Assembly (NCBI RefSeq): GCF_030908465.1
Contig: NZ_CP133078.1
Coordinates: 1,984,001 to 2,048,000 of the forward strand
Length of the DNA: 64,000 nt
Direction: 5' to 3'
From: Anaerotignum sp. MB30-C6
GTDB lineage: Bacteria; Bacillota; Clostridia; Lachnospirales; Anaerotignaceae
In this document: positions 17,915-27,946 of the stretch, piece by piece
How positions within the stretch are numbered: position 1 is the stretch's first letter
How the letters are laid out: each line of letters opens with the position of its first letter
The notes under the pieces: generated by a model
Told to the model about the DNA's origin: nothing
Database searches by the model: none
Seen by the model: the letters and a program-made list of their open reading frames with translations, nothing else
Program-made: the position numbers and the translations under genes

Positions 17915-18008
17915 GCGAATTCCCCTTTTCCATAGTATATTTGTATGCATATTAAAACATTCTACTGCAAAATCCGTAAACTATCAACCCCAACGATAGA
18001 AATTATAC

Positions 18009-18037
18009 TTGAAATTCCCTATGAAAACGGGTAGAAT
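18009..18037 (+). promoter_or_regulatory. Sigma-A promoter of luxS
   Basis: TTGAAA (18009-18014), 17 bases, TAGAAT (18032-18037), about 40 bases ahead of the luxS start. Confidence 0.7.
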
Positions 18038-18077
18038 GACCTTATTTGATGACTGATTGAGAGAAAAGGAGATAATT

Positions 18078-18563
18078 ATGGACGTAACCAGCTTTGGCAT
18101 TGACCACGATACACTTTTAAGAGGAATTTACGTATCCAGAAAAGATACCGTCGAAAACGGAGTTTTAACAACTTTTGATATTCGCATGAAAGAACCCAAT
18201 CGTGAAATGGTTTTAGATACTTCCGTTATGCATACCATAGAGCATTTGATGGCGACCTTCTTTCGCAGCCACCCCATCTGGGCTGAGAAAACCATTTATA
18301 TTGGCCCCATGGGATGCCGCACCGGTATGTATGCCATTTTTAAAGGTGACTTGGAATCAAAGGATGTAGCGGAAATTATAAAAGAATGTTATGAGTATAT
18401 GAGCAATTTCTCAGAGGAAATTCCTGCGGCTAAGTCAGAAATGTGCGGAAATTACTTAGACCATAACTTGGCTATCACCAAAATTGAATGCAAGAAATTT
18501 GTAGATGATATTTTATCCTGTATAAAGGAAGAAAATATGATTTATCCTCGTCAGAATGGATAA
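18078..18563 (+). CDS. luxS: S-ribosylhomocysteine lyase
   Basis: A 161-residue Fe(II)-dependent enzyme that splits S-ribosylhomocysteine into homocysteine and DPD, the precursor of autoinducer-2, thus recycling S-adenosylmethionine by-products. The metal-binding HTIEH motif (near residue 47) and the third ligand in MCGNYLDHNL are present, as is the catalytic cysteine in GPMGCRTGMY. The start at ATG 18078 follows AAGGAG and matches family length. The nucleosidase that makes its substrate is not in this window. It is a single gene with its own promoter and terminator. Confidence 0.97.
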   Translation: MDVTSFGIDHDTLLRGIYVSRKDTVENGVLTTFDIRMKEPNREMVLDTSVMHTIEHLMATFFRSHPIWAEKTIYIGPMGCRTGMYAIFKGDLESKDVAEIIKECYEYMSNFSEEIPAAKSEMCGNYLDHNLAITKIECKKFVDDILSCIKEENMIYPRQNG

Positions 18564-18593
18564 TTTTAAAGTTATAGTTCCATAGAAAACATG

Positions 18594-18638
18594 ACAGACA
18601 TATAAAAACCATAGGTTTTTCCTATGTCTGTTTTTTAT
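18594..18638 (+). terminator. Terminator of luxS
   Basis: ACAGACATA (18594-18602) pairs with TATGTCTGT (18623-18631), with an inner AAAACC/GGTTTT stem, then TTTTTATT. Confidence 0.9.
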
Positions 18639-18639
18639 T

Positions 18640-19290
18640 GGTACTCTAGCTTGAAAACCACCTGTTTATGCAGGCGGTAGGTATATTTGCTTTGGCTATA
18701 AGGCTATATTTTTTACTCATAATAAAAATTAGTACTTTAATAAAACCGTTTTAATGCTAGTCAGGTCAATCGTGCATAGGATATATTTTTTCAATGTGCC
18801 TTCAGGCGTTGAAGTAGCAGCACTTATATGGGCAGGATTATACCTAAACCTCATGGAAAACAAAAAATTCCTAATCACAAGTTTGCCACATCAACATACT
18901 ATGTACTAACATAACCAGCTTATGTAATCCAACCAAAACACAACCAAGCATTACCACTGGCATAATCATGCTTGTTTTTAGTAGTATAACAACCAAAAAC
19001 AACGAAAAAACAGCCTGATTATGCCACTAAAAATCCTTCGAACTTATTTTTATTCTAGAGGGAAGTATTCAATGGGTAACCATAATTTCAAACAGTGGTA
19101 TTACAAGAACTTGCTGGTAGTATGCTTTATCTGTCATTAAATCAGTAAGTTCCTTGGAAACCACTGTGACTCGTATTGAAAGGTTATTAACAGCTAAGTT
19201 TAGTTATTTTTACTTTCCCAACTTAACTTATCGCGTCCTGTAAGAAGTATCGCCACCATAAAAAGGTTGGCGATATTTCTTTTTTCACGG
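18640..19290. other. Gene-poor, hairpin-rich stretch with an orphan terminator, possibly a decayed element
   Basis: No convincing gene. It contains a CCACCTG/CAGGCGG hairpin near 18657-18677. It also has a 21-22 base imperfect inverted repeat (18958-18979 with 19006-19026, arms beginning TGGCATAATCA) and a clear terminator (19248-19285, TATCGCCA/TGGCGATA then CTTTTTT) with no gene before it. Short frames such as 18754-18909 and 19072-19140 are interrupted and unrecognised. It could be the remains of an inserted element or an unrecognised RNA. Confidence 0.45.
19248..19285 (+). terminator. Orphan plus-strand terminator
   Basis: TATCGCCA (19248-19255) pairs with TGGCGATA (19268-19275), followed by TTTCTTTTTT. 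No assigned gene lies between this and the luxS terminator. Confidence 0.75.
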
Positions 19291-19335
19291 AAAAAAACAC
19301 ATTTTAAAATTGGATTAGCAATGCACTGAAGTTTT

Positions 19336-19344
19336 CATATCATA
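19336..19344 (+). promoter_or_regulatory. Possible late-sporulation (sigma-K/E-like) -10 element
   Basis: CATATCATA fits the CATANNNTA -10 pattern of mother-cell sigma factors and lies 38 bases ahead of the cysteine-rich protein's ATG. The matching -35 is not clear, so this is tentative. Confidence 0.3.
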
Positions 19345-19382
19345 TAGTAATGACTCTGAATCTATCCATTGGGGGAGGTTCC

Positions 19383-20621
19383 ATGAAACTGTTTGAGCTG
19401 ACCGATTCCATCGCTCTCTCCATTACTTGTGCCAGAAAATATAATAATTGCGCTTTTGATGGATGTTTTTATTACTTTACCGTCCAGTGCTCCTGTGAAA
19501 TTATTAAAACCGATTGTCGCTTCTACATCGCTGAATGTTTCAACACATGTAAGGAATATGACTGCATTTGTTATGACCAAAATGATCACTGCTTTTGGGC
19601 AACAACAAAAAAACAAAGCAATGTCGTTTTTAAACTTAATTGTAATATGTGCGAAATTGACTACGCCATAATCTACGGTCACCAAGATGGTATGGGGGAT
19701 ATCACAGGCATTGCCTATAACTGTTGTTCCGACAGCTTGATAATTTCTTATTGCAACTGCATTATTCAAACCAACAAGGAAAATGGACATTCTCTTTTAC
19801 TCTACAAATCAAATTACATGCAAATCACCAGCATTTTAAGCCTTTGTCCAAACCTTGTAATGAGCGGAGTAAAAAATAATGAGCAGTATATCTATATCTT
19901 AGATAGGGAGGGCATTGTTAAATATTCATACCCCATTAGCCATGAAAATCGTATTAAAAATATTTTGTTTAATCCTTGTGTGAAAAATGATGATCGAATC
20001 TACTTGGATTTCTTTATGTTAAAAAAGGGCTGTTATCCTTATATTTTTCGGTGCCGCCTATTTTTAGACCGCCTACCTTTCCAACCATGTCAGTGCAACT
20101 TTAATATTTGTGATGAATGCTGTTGCACCCCTGAAGAATTGGGGGATGCTTGTGCCGCCATTTTGGAATCCATCGCCTTGGTAGAAGCAGGAATTGCCCT
20201 TATTTTAAACTGCGAAGGAGAAAAAATGCAAAAAATTATCAACGAATCTTCTGACATTGATGTAATCTTAGCAGCCAACAGGGAGGTAAACAAAACCATT
20301 GCCAATGTATCCCAATTGGAATACCTTCTTTATTTAAAACTAAGTGCATTGGCGGAAAGTGGGATTTGCAAGGACCTTTGGCAGCAGGATGACACCTACG
20401 GCGAGGAAGTGTGTTTAGATGACGTAAATCTAACCCTTGAAGACTGTTGCGTAAGAGAGCTGGAGTTAGAGGAAGGGCAATCCACGGTAATAGAAAATTT
20501 TAATCAAGAAACACAACAAACTACCATTGAGCCAACAGAAGACGAAGACAAAGAAGAGGCAGAAGATGCAATTGAGTTAGCCTATGAAGAGGTAGTAAGT
20601 GAAAAAGAAGTTGAAAAATAA
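19383..20621 (+). CDS. Cysteine-rich, propeller-like protein of unknown function, possibly spore-surface
   Basis: A 412-residue protein with about 33 cysteines, no signal peptide and no membrane helix. Residues about 15-260 look like four to five degenerate repeats of roughly 45 residues. Each has a Cys-rich beta pattern, for example CAFDGCFYYFTVQC, CICYDQNDHCFWATT, GIAYNCCSDSLIISYC and QYIYILDREG, suggestive of a beta-propeller. A CDECCC linker follows. Then comes a helical segment (about 268-335, ACAAILESIALVEAGIALIL, then LNCEGEKMQ). It resembles the C-terminal module of clostridial collagen-like and coat-associated proteins. The acidic tail is Glu-rich. I start at ATG 19383 after GGGGGAGG. 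Spore-surface location is inference. Confidence 0.75.
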   Translation: MKLFELTDSIALSITCARKYNNCAFDGCFYYFTVQCSCEIIKTDCRFYIAECFNTCKEYDCICYDQNDHCFWATTKKQSNVVFKLNCNMCEIDYAIIYGHQDGMGDITGIAYNCCSDSLIISYCNCIIQTNKENGHSLLLYKSNYMQITSILSLCPNLVMSGVKNNEQYIYILDREGIVKYSYPISHENRIKNILFNPCVKNDDRIYLDFFMLKKGCYPYIFRCRLFLDRLPFQPCQCNFNICDECCCTPEELGDACAAILESIALVEAGIALILNCEGEKMQKIINESSDIDVILAANREVNKTIANVSQLEYLLYLKLSALAESGICKDLWQQDDTYGEEVCLDDVNLTLEDCCVRELELEEGQSTVIENFNQETQQTTIEPTEDEDKEEAEDAIELAYEEVVSEKEVEK

Positions 20622-20627
20622 TACCAT

Positions 20628-20658
20628 AACCCGTACAACTTCCCTGTGCGGGGTTTTT
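20628..20658 (+). terminator. Terminator of the cysteine-rich protein gene
   Basis: AACCCGTAC pairs with GTGCGGGGTT (one wobble), followed by TTTTC. Confidence 0.8.
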
Positions 20659-20663
20659 CGTTA

Positions 20664-20697
20664 TATAAAAAATAGGCGGTGAATTCCACCGCCCATT
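20664..20697 (-). terminator. Terminator of the serine operon
   Basis: On the minus strand GGCGGTG pairs with CACCGCC around GAATT, followed by TATTTTTTAT. Confidence 0.85.
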
Positions 20698-20788
20698 TGT
20701 ACATCTCTTCTGTTTTCAGCAATAACACCCTTGTTATACTGCCAAAATCTATTTTTCGTACAACCAATTATTATCTATGAATTGAATC

Positions 20789-22012
20789 TTACCATTTAAT
20801 AGGTTTTCCTTCTTTTCTCCACTGCTTGAATTCAGCTGCCGCTGTAAACAATACGTCAGTAGAAGAGTTTAAGCCAGTTTCACAAGAATCCTGAACAACG
20901 CCGATGATGAAACCAACACCTACAACCTGCATCGCAAGATCATTGGAAATACCAAACAAGGAGCAAGCCAAAGGAATAAGCAACAAAGAACCACCAGCAA
21001 CACCAGACGCACCACAAGCGGAAATCGCCGCAACAATACTCAGGATCAAAGCTGTGCCAATATCAACAGTATAACCCAGTGTGTTTACTGCTGCCAAAGC
21101 CATAACTGTGATTGTAATCGCTGCACCACCCATGTTGATCGTTGCACCCAGAGGGATGGAAACGGAGTAGTTATCTTCGTCCAAACCTAAGGATTCACAA
21201 AGTGCCATATTTACTGGTATATTCGCAGCAGAGCTACGTGTAAAGAATGCTGTAATAAAGCTTTCCCTTAAACATTTAAATACCAATGGGAAGGGATTTT
21301 GTCTGATGTTTAAGAAAACAATCAGAGGGTTTACCACAAAAGCGATTACAGCCATACAGCCTATCAACAATGCCAATAACATACCGTAATCTTTGAAGAT
21401 ATCCAAACCATTTGTGGAAACAGTTGCATATACCAGACCCAAAATACCAAATGGAGCAAAATCAATAACCCATCTAACTGCCTGAGAAATTGCGTCTGCG
21501 AAGTTACTTAACATTGTTTTTGTAGCATCGGAAGAGTGTTTCAATGCCAAACCAAAAACAATAGCCCAAGCTAAAATACCAATATAGTTAGCGGAAGCAA
21601 TAGATGATAAAGGGTTCTGAACTACGTTCATAAGCAGAGTTTTAATTACAGTGCCTACACCATCAGGAGGTGCATTACCTGCAGCAGCTTCTGTCAAAGT
21701 TAAAGTTACAGGGAACAAGAAGCTACCTACTACTGCTACTAAAGCAGAAGCAAAAGTACCAATTAAGTACAAGCCTACAACAGAGCCCATGTTTGATTTT
21801 GCACCCTTCTTATGCTGAGCCAAAGAACTCATTACCAAGAAGAAAACCAAGATTGGCGCTACACCTTTTAATGCGCCAACAAACAGCTCACCCAAAATAC
21901 CAATAACCGATAAAGAGGGTACTGCGACACCGAGAATAGCACCGATAATCAGACCAGCTATAATACGCTTAACTAAGCTGATATCATTCCATTTTTGCAA
22001 TAAATTATTCAT
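20789..22012 (-). CDS. sstT: Serine/threonine:Na+ symporter SstT
   Basis: A 407-residue membrane transporter of the dicarboxylate/amino acid:cation symporter family. It has eight helices and two re-entrant hairpins. The serine-rich hairpin [15 protein letters not shown] and the conserved [14 protein letters not shown] identify the SstT branch, which imports serine and threonine with sodium. The start at ATG 22012 follows AGGAG; codons upstream of it are out of family. It follows sdaAB and sdaAA in one transcript, so serine import and breakdown are made together. Confidence 0.95.
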   Translation of the reverse strand: MNNLLQKWNDISLVKRIIAGLIIGAILGVAVPSLSVIGILGELFVGALKGVAPILVFFLVMSSLAQHKKGAKSNMGSVVGLYLIGTFASALVAVVGSFLFPVTLTLTEAAAGNAPPDGVGTVIKTLLMNVVQNPLSSIASANYIGILAWAIVFGLALKHSSDATKTMLSNFADAISQAVRWVIDFAPFGILGLVYATVSTNGLDIFKDYGMLLALLIGCMAVIAFVVNPLIVFLNIRQNPFPLVFKCLRESFITAFFTRSSAANIPVNMALCESLGLDEDNYSVSIPLGATINMGGAAITITVMALAAVNTLGYTVDIGTALILSIVAAISACGASGVAGGSLLLIPLACSLFGISNDLAMQVVGVGFIIGVVQDSCETGLNSSTDVLFTAAAEFKQWRKEGKPIKW

Positions 22013-22090
22013 TTTATCAATTCTCCTATTTTGTTTAGTTATTATTGCGGTTACATTGGTTGTACGAAAGAAAAACAAAATATTAAGTTA

Positions 22091-22981
22091 TTACTTGCAA
22101 TTTTGACAACTACCAAATACTTTCTCACAAAGCTTTTTACCTGTAGGGGTTGCCGCCAAGCCACCTTCTGCTGTTTCCTTCAACGTAGGAGACATGGCTT
22201 CCCCAATTTTCTTCATTGCATAAATCACTTCGTCGGCAGGAATTGCGCTCTCTATTCCAGCTAAGGCCAACTCTGCTGCTACGAAAGCATTTGCAACTCC
22301 CATAGCATTTCTTTTGATACAAGGTATTTCTACCAAGCCTGCTACAGGGTCGCATACTAACCCCAAAATATTTTTCAAGGCGATGGCACAAGCATGCTCA
22401 CTTTGCTTGGGAGTTCCCCCACAAAGCTCAACCAAGGCGGCGGCTGCCATTGCACTAGCCGCACCACACTCTGCTTGGCATCCTCCTTCCGCACCGGCGA
22501 TGCTTGCTTTGTTTGCAATCACCATGCCCACGGCGGATGCTGTAAACAGTGACATAACCACATCATCATTAGGAATATTTCTATCATCGGAGATTGTAAT
22601 TAAGGCTGCAGGCAAAATACCACAACTTCCTGCTGTAGGTGCAGCAACAATCCTGCCCATACAAGCATTGGTTTGAGATACTGCTAAGGCTTTTACCATA
22701 GCCTCCCCAAAAATTTTTCCACAAATGTTTTTATTGGCCTTTACAGCCTCATTCATTTTAAATGCATCCCCACCTGTTAGTCCACTGGCAGAACGCTCGT
22801 GTGGGTCTAAACCCGTTTCAACAGACTCTCTCATGACTGTGAAAGAACGTTTCATGTTTTCAAACAGTACCTTTTCTTCGGTTTCTGCCACCTCTGCCTG
22901 ATCTTTTAAAATCAGCTTACATAGAGGTAGATTTTGTTTTTCCGCTTCCTTTACCAAAACTGATAAAGAATCATATTTCAA
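22091..22981 (-). CDS. sdaAA: L-serine dehydratase, iron-sulfur-dependent, alpha subunit
   Basis: A 296-residue catalytic subunit that deaminates L-serine to pyruvate and ammonia using an oxygen-sensitive [4Fe-4S] cluster. Cluster cysteines are visible in AGSCGILPAAL, LVCDPVAGLVEIPC and the C-terminal region. Glycine-rich SASGLTGGDAFKMN and EGGCQAECGAASAM are typical. I start at TTG 22981 (KYDSLSVLV follows), which has GGGGTG upstream and gives the family length. The frame runs 26 codons further upstream but without similarity. It works with the product of sdaAB, which lies just upstream. Confidence 0.95.
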   Translation of the reverse strand: MKYDSLSVLVKEAEKQNLPLCKLILKDQAEVAETEEKVLFENMKRSFTVMRESVETGLDPHERSASGLTGGDAFKMNEAVKANKNICGKIFGEAMVKALAVSQTNACMGRIVAAPTAGSCGILPAALITISDDRNIPNDDVVMSLFTASAVGMVIANKASIAGAEGGCQAECGAASAMAAAALVELCGGTPKQSEHACAIALKNILGLVCDPVAGLVEIPCIKRNAMGVANAFVAAELALAGIESAIPADEVIYAMKKIGEAMSPTLKETAEGGLAATPTGKKLCEKVFGSCQNCK

Positions 22982-23104
22982 TTTTAACACCCCATTTTCA
23001 AGATAGTTTAACAAAAAACAATACAATAAGGAAATTTCATTTCCTGCTATTTTGCACACTTGCCCTACAAAGAATGTTCTATCCCCGTTGTATGTTTTTG
23101 AAAA

Positions 23105-23767
23105 TCAAATCGCTTTTAAAACTGTCGCAGCCAAAATATTGGGTTGTTCTAAAATGACTTTACTTATAGACTCGTCGATGTTTCCATCAATTTCTATGGT
23201 CATTACTGCCGTTCCACCTTTGTGATCTCTGCAAAGAGAAAAACCGTGAATATTCACTCCATTCCCAGCGAGAATATTCGAAACAACTGCTACCATACCT
23301 GGAACATCCTCATGAGGAACAATCAATGTATCTGACTTTCCTGAAATCGAAGTAACTGTATCATTAATTCTATTAATGATAATATTACCGCCACCAATGG
23401 ACGCCCCTTGGACTAAGGCTTCTTTTCCAGCGGCATCTTTCAAAATAATTTCCGCTGTATTGGGGTGTGCCCCATCAATCTCAGTTTCCTCAAAGGTAAA
23501 TTTAAGCCCTTCTTCTTCAGCCACATCAAAACTGGTACGAATACGCTCATCATCTGTCTCCATACCTAAAATGCCTGCAATAACGGCTTTATCAGTACCA
23601 TGGCCTTTATACGTTTTTGCAAAAGAACCGCTAAACCGTATCAAAGCAGAAACAGGAGTTGTACCTAAAATAGAACGTGCGTATTTACCAATACGAACTG
23701 CACCGGCAGTATGAGAACTGGATGGCCCAATCATAATCGGCCCGATAATATCGAACGCCTGTAACAT
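23105..23767 (-). CDS. sdaAB: L-serine dehydratase, iron-sulfur-dependent, beta subunit
   Basis: A 220-residue regulatory subunit. It begins with FDIIGPIMIGPSSSHTAGAVRIG, the conserved N-terminal domain, and ends in an ACT domain (from about residue 145, VPGMVAVVSNILAGNGVNIHG) that may bind serine or a metal. ATG 23767 has GGAGGGAGAGG upstream. First gene of sdaAB-sdaAA-sstT, behind the promoter at 23848-23877. Confidence 0.96.
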   Translation of the reverse strand: MLQAFDIIGPIMIGPSSSHTAGAVRIGKYARSILGTTPVSALIRFSGSFAKTYKGHGTDKAVIAGILGMETDDERIRTSFDVAEEEGLKFTFEETEIDGAHPNTAEIILKDAAGKEALVQGASIGGGNIIINRINDTVTSISGKSDTLIVPHEDVPGMVAVVSNILAGNGVNIHGFSLCRDHKGGTAVMTIEIDGNIDESISKVILEQPNILAATVLKAI

Positions 23768-23847
23768 ACTTACCTCTCCCTCCATATAATCTTGTAAATT
23801 CACACAAAAAAATGTTGAATGAAAAATCTTTTTGTCTTAGTAAGGCA

Positions 23848-23877
23848 ATTATATATGAACTTTTTATACAAAGTCAA
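23848..23877 (-). promoter_or_regulatory. Sigma-A promoter of the serine operon
   Basis: On the minus strand TTGACT (23877-23872), 18 bases, TATAAT (23853-23848), about 80 bases ahead of sdaAB. Confidence 0.75.
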
Positions 23878-24253
23878 TAGAAAATCCGAAAAAAGTTTTT
23901 AATAGGCGGACATTTTTTTCTTAAATTGCACATTTGTTTTCGAATCAGAGACATTTATTAAAAAATCGGCTAAAAAATACAAAATATCACTCTTATGTTA
24001 ATCAATTCTTATCAAGCCCAATGGCCTTTTACTAAAATTATTTTCATTTCACCCTTAGTTTTCTGATCAAAACTAAGGTTATTCATTATTATTTAGTTAT
24101 TTCGAAAATACTATACAGATTTATAGAAAATAATTGTAGTTTAAAGTAAAAAAACAGAAAAAGGCCTGAATTTTCACGTGTTTGAGCCTTATATACACGG
24201 GCTTCCCCACAAGAATTCTCCTTTTTCACAAGAACAAAAATCAAAAATAATAC
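23878..24253. other. Intergenic region between serine operon promoter and groL terminator
   Basis: AT-rich gap with no gene recognised. A perfect 10-bp hairpin CCTTAGTTTT-CTGATC-AAAACTAAGG lies at 24053-24078, away from any gene end. A 60-codon minus-strand frame at 24089-24271 has no ribosome site or resemblance and is left out. Confidence 0.55.
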
Positions 24254-24287
24254 TAAAAAAACCCCTATCAAAAGATAGAGGTTTTTA
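24254..24287 (-). terminator. Terminator of groESL
   Basis: On the minus strand AACCTCTATCTTTTGATAGGGGTT forms a stem (ACCTCTATC/GATAGGGGT) followed by TTTTTTAG. Confidence 0.9.
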
Positions 24288-24341
24288 AACTAATTTAACT
24301 TTCTGAAATCAGGACGTAAATTTGTCTGACAAATATCCAAA

Positions 24342-25982
<1,641 letters not shown>

Positions 25983-25988
25983 CTAAAA

Positions 25989-26276
25989 TCAGTCCTTTAC
26001 TATTGCCAAAATATCATTTTGTCTCATAACCAGATATTCTTCACCGTCAAATTTGATTTCCATTGCGCCATATCTGGAGAAAATAACATGATCTCCTTCT
26101 TTTAAAACCATCTCAATTTTTGTATCGCCAACGATACCACCGGGGCCTACTGCAACAACCTTAGCTTCTTGTGGCTTTTCCTTTGACTGAGAAGTTAAAA
26201 TCAAGCCCGATTTTGTAGTTTCTTCTGCCTCTAACTGCTTTAATACTACCTTATCTCCTAATGGTGAAAGTTTCAT
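25989..26276 (-). CDS. groS: 10-kDa co-chaperonin GroES
   Basis: A 95-residue cap of the GroEL chamber. Family motifs are MKLSPLGDKVVLK at the N-terminus and the mobile loop near LILTSQSKEKPQEAKVVAVGPG. ATG 26276 has AAGGAGGT upstream; upstream codons to 26312 are part of the leader and CIRCE region. First gene of groESL. Confidence 0.98.
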   Translation of the reverse strand: MKLSPLGDKVVLKQLEAEETTKSGLILTSQSKEKPQEAKVVAVGPGGIVGDTKIEMVLKEGDHVIFSRYGAMEIKFDGEEYLVMRQNDILAIVKD

Positions 26277-26301
26277 ATTTATACCTCCTTGTTTGTATCT
26301 G

Positions 26302-26328
26302 TTAGCACTCATCTTTCATGAGTGCTGA
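26302..26328 (-). promoter_or_regulatory. CIRCE operator (HrcA binding site)
   Basis: TTAGCACTC, nine bases, GAGTGCTGA. It matches the CIRCE consensus TTAGCACTC-N9-GAGTGCTAA except for one base. It lies in the leader between the groES promoter and ribosome site, so HrcA would repress groESL until heat stress. The hrcA gene is not in the window. Confidence 0.96.
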
Positions 26329-26336
26329 TTTCTGAT

Positions 26337-26367
26337 ATTATATTAGCATTTTTCATAGAATATTCAA
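26337..26367 (-). promoter_or_regulatory. Likely groESL promoter
   Basis: On the minus strand TTGAAT (26367-26362) is followed by TAATAT (16-base spacing) or the overlapping TATAAT (26342-26337, 19-base spacing), just upstream of CIRCE. Confidence 0.6.
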
Positions 26368-26686
26368 ACACTATATTTAGCTATATTATATGAAATTGGA
26401 TTAAATTACAATAAATTTTCTTAAATTTGAGAGTTTTTTTTATTTTTACTAAGGATTTCTTTTGTTTTCTCAACTTTTCATTTTTATTATATTTTCCATT
26501 TCAAAAACCTAATGTTTTAAAAAAGATTACTTGCTAATTTCCTATGGATTAAGCCTTAAAATCCAGCAAAAATAAATCCCTCTAGGCATATTGTATTTTG
26601 AAATCTAATAAAATAGTATCCCAAAACACCAGGGGCATCATTCATGTTTATACCCCTTGATTCTACTTTGCCTAAAGGGAGTCTTT
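26368..26686. other. Intergenic region between groESL promoter and TrxR-like gene
   Basis: Very AT-rich, with no reading frame of interest. Near 26630-26660 a weak CAGGGG...CCCCTTG hairpin may end the TrxR-like transcript on the minus strand. Confidence 0.5.
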
Positions 26687-27547
26687 TTATTTTTTCTTCA
26701 TCTTATCAATATCGGAAACAGCAGACAGTGCTGCCACTAAACCTTCCCCTACTGCTTTTGCAATTTGGTAAGGAGTCCCTGTACAATCACCAGCGGCATA
26801 TACGTTAGGCAAATTTGTAGCCATACGTCGATCAACTTCAATATTTTTCCCATCTGTTTTCAGACCGAATACCAAGCTATCTGGTGGCATGGTGTTCTTT
26901 GCAAAGAAAATACCATCACAGGAAATTGTCTCTTTGTCTGTTTCAAGTGCCGTTAATTTATCGCTCTGTCCAAGTACTGCTTTCGGTTTTGCATCCAAAA
27001 CCACTACATTATCCTTAAGATGGGCGATATCTTTATATAAAGGGACATAGAGGACCTCTTTACAAATATCTGCTAAGAAATTTGCCTCTGCCTCCCCTTC
27101 TTCATTCTCGCTAACCACAACAACTTTTTTGTTTCGATAGAGCATTCCATCACAAGTGGCACAATAGCTAACGCCTTTTCCTAAATAATCCATCTCACCA
27201 GAAATACCTTTGCTTTTACTAAGGCCTGTTGCCAAAATAACGGCTTTCGCCTCAAAAAAATTATTTTCCGCATTAATCATATAGTGCTCACCAACATTTA
27301 AAATTTGGCTCACACGACACTCCTGAAATTCCACACCATTTTTCACGGCATGGGCATAAAAACGATTTAACATTTCCTCGCCATTTACGTCAGGCATCCC
27401 TAAATAATTATCTACTTTTTCAGCAGAAAACAACAGAGAGCTATCCAGACTCCTACCGAAAACACAAACAGTTTTGTTTCTCTGACGACAATTAAGTGCC
27501 GCTGATAGTGCCGCTGGGCCACCACCAATGATTGCAACATCAAGCAT
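26687..27547 (-). CDS. Thioredoxin-reductase-like flavoprotein lacking an NADPH motif
   Basis: A 286-residue, two-domain flavoprotein of the TrxR fold. The FAD-binding motif is IIGGGPAALSAAL (residues 5-17), the redox pair is CATC in SYCATCDGMLYRNK (near 130), and the second FAD site is NVYAAGDCTG. The place of the NADPH GxGxxA motif reads VVVVSENEEGEAEANF, and no HRRxxxR motif is seen. This matches known ferredoxin-dependent clostridial flavin thioredoxin reductases better than NADPH enzymes. Electron donor and partner thioredoxin are inferred. ATG 27547 follows AGGAGG. It is a single gene. Confidence 0.82.
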   Translation of the reverse strand: MLDVAIIGGGPAALSAALNCRQRNKTVCVFGRSLDSSLLFSAEKVDNYLGMPDVNGEEMLNRFYAHAVKNGVEFQECRVSQILNVGEHYMINAENNFFEAKAVILATGLSKSKGISGEMDYLGKGVSYCATCDGMLYRNKKVVVVSENEEGEAEANFLADICKEVLYVPLYKDIAHLKDNVVVLDAKPKAVLGQSDKLTALETDKETISCDGIFFAKNTMPPDSLVFGLKTDGKNIEVDRRMATNLPNVYAAGDCTGTPYQIAKAVGEGLVAALSAVSDIDKMKKK

Positions 27548-27854
27548 ATAAAGACCTCCTAACTCTTCAAACCAATGTAAATTATTCTTCTCAATTTTAA
27601 CTAAGTCATACGAAATCATAGGAAAATACTTATTCATCAAACCTGAAGTATTTAAAACGGAATCTTACGAAAGAAAAAACACTAGGAAAAATAATAGATG
27701 GAACTTAACGCAAAATGCCGCCAACATTTCCCTATTGCTTTTATGTTATCATAAATTCTTTTTTTTGTCAGTGACTTTTGCACCAAAAGGGTTCCTTCAT
27801 GCTATAACTTGAAATATAGCAACCTGGATAGATGCTCAACTTTTTCATCCTATA

Positions 27855-27911
27855 TAAAGAAACACTTACCATAAAAACTTCACTTTTTGCAAGTTTTCCA
27901 TGGTAAGTGTC
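27855..27911 (-). terminator. Terminator of the EF-G-like gene
   Basis: On the minus strand CACTTACCATGGAAAACTT pairs with AAGTTTTTATGGTAAGTG around a short loop, then TTTCTTTAT. The remaining gap (27548-27854) shows no gene. Confidence 0.85.
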
Positions 27912-27946
27912 TACATATTCAACAATAAACATTCCTATTTTACAAC

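Noticed and set aside
18754..18909. 51-residue plus-strand frame containing NVPSGVEVAALIWAGLY
   Set aside because: No ribosome site and no recognised family. It may be a fragment of a lost gene, so it is treated only as part of the decayed stretch.
19072..19140. 22-codon frame beginning MGNHNFKQW
   Set aside because: Possible weak AGAGGG site, but too short and unrecognised; another frame over the same bases looks just as coding-like but has a stop.
24089..24271. 60-codon minus-strand frame in the groL-sdaAB gap
   Set aside because: No ribosome site, no family resemblance, overlaps the groESL terminator, and composition is that of AT-rich non-coding DNA.
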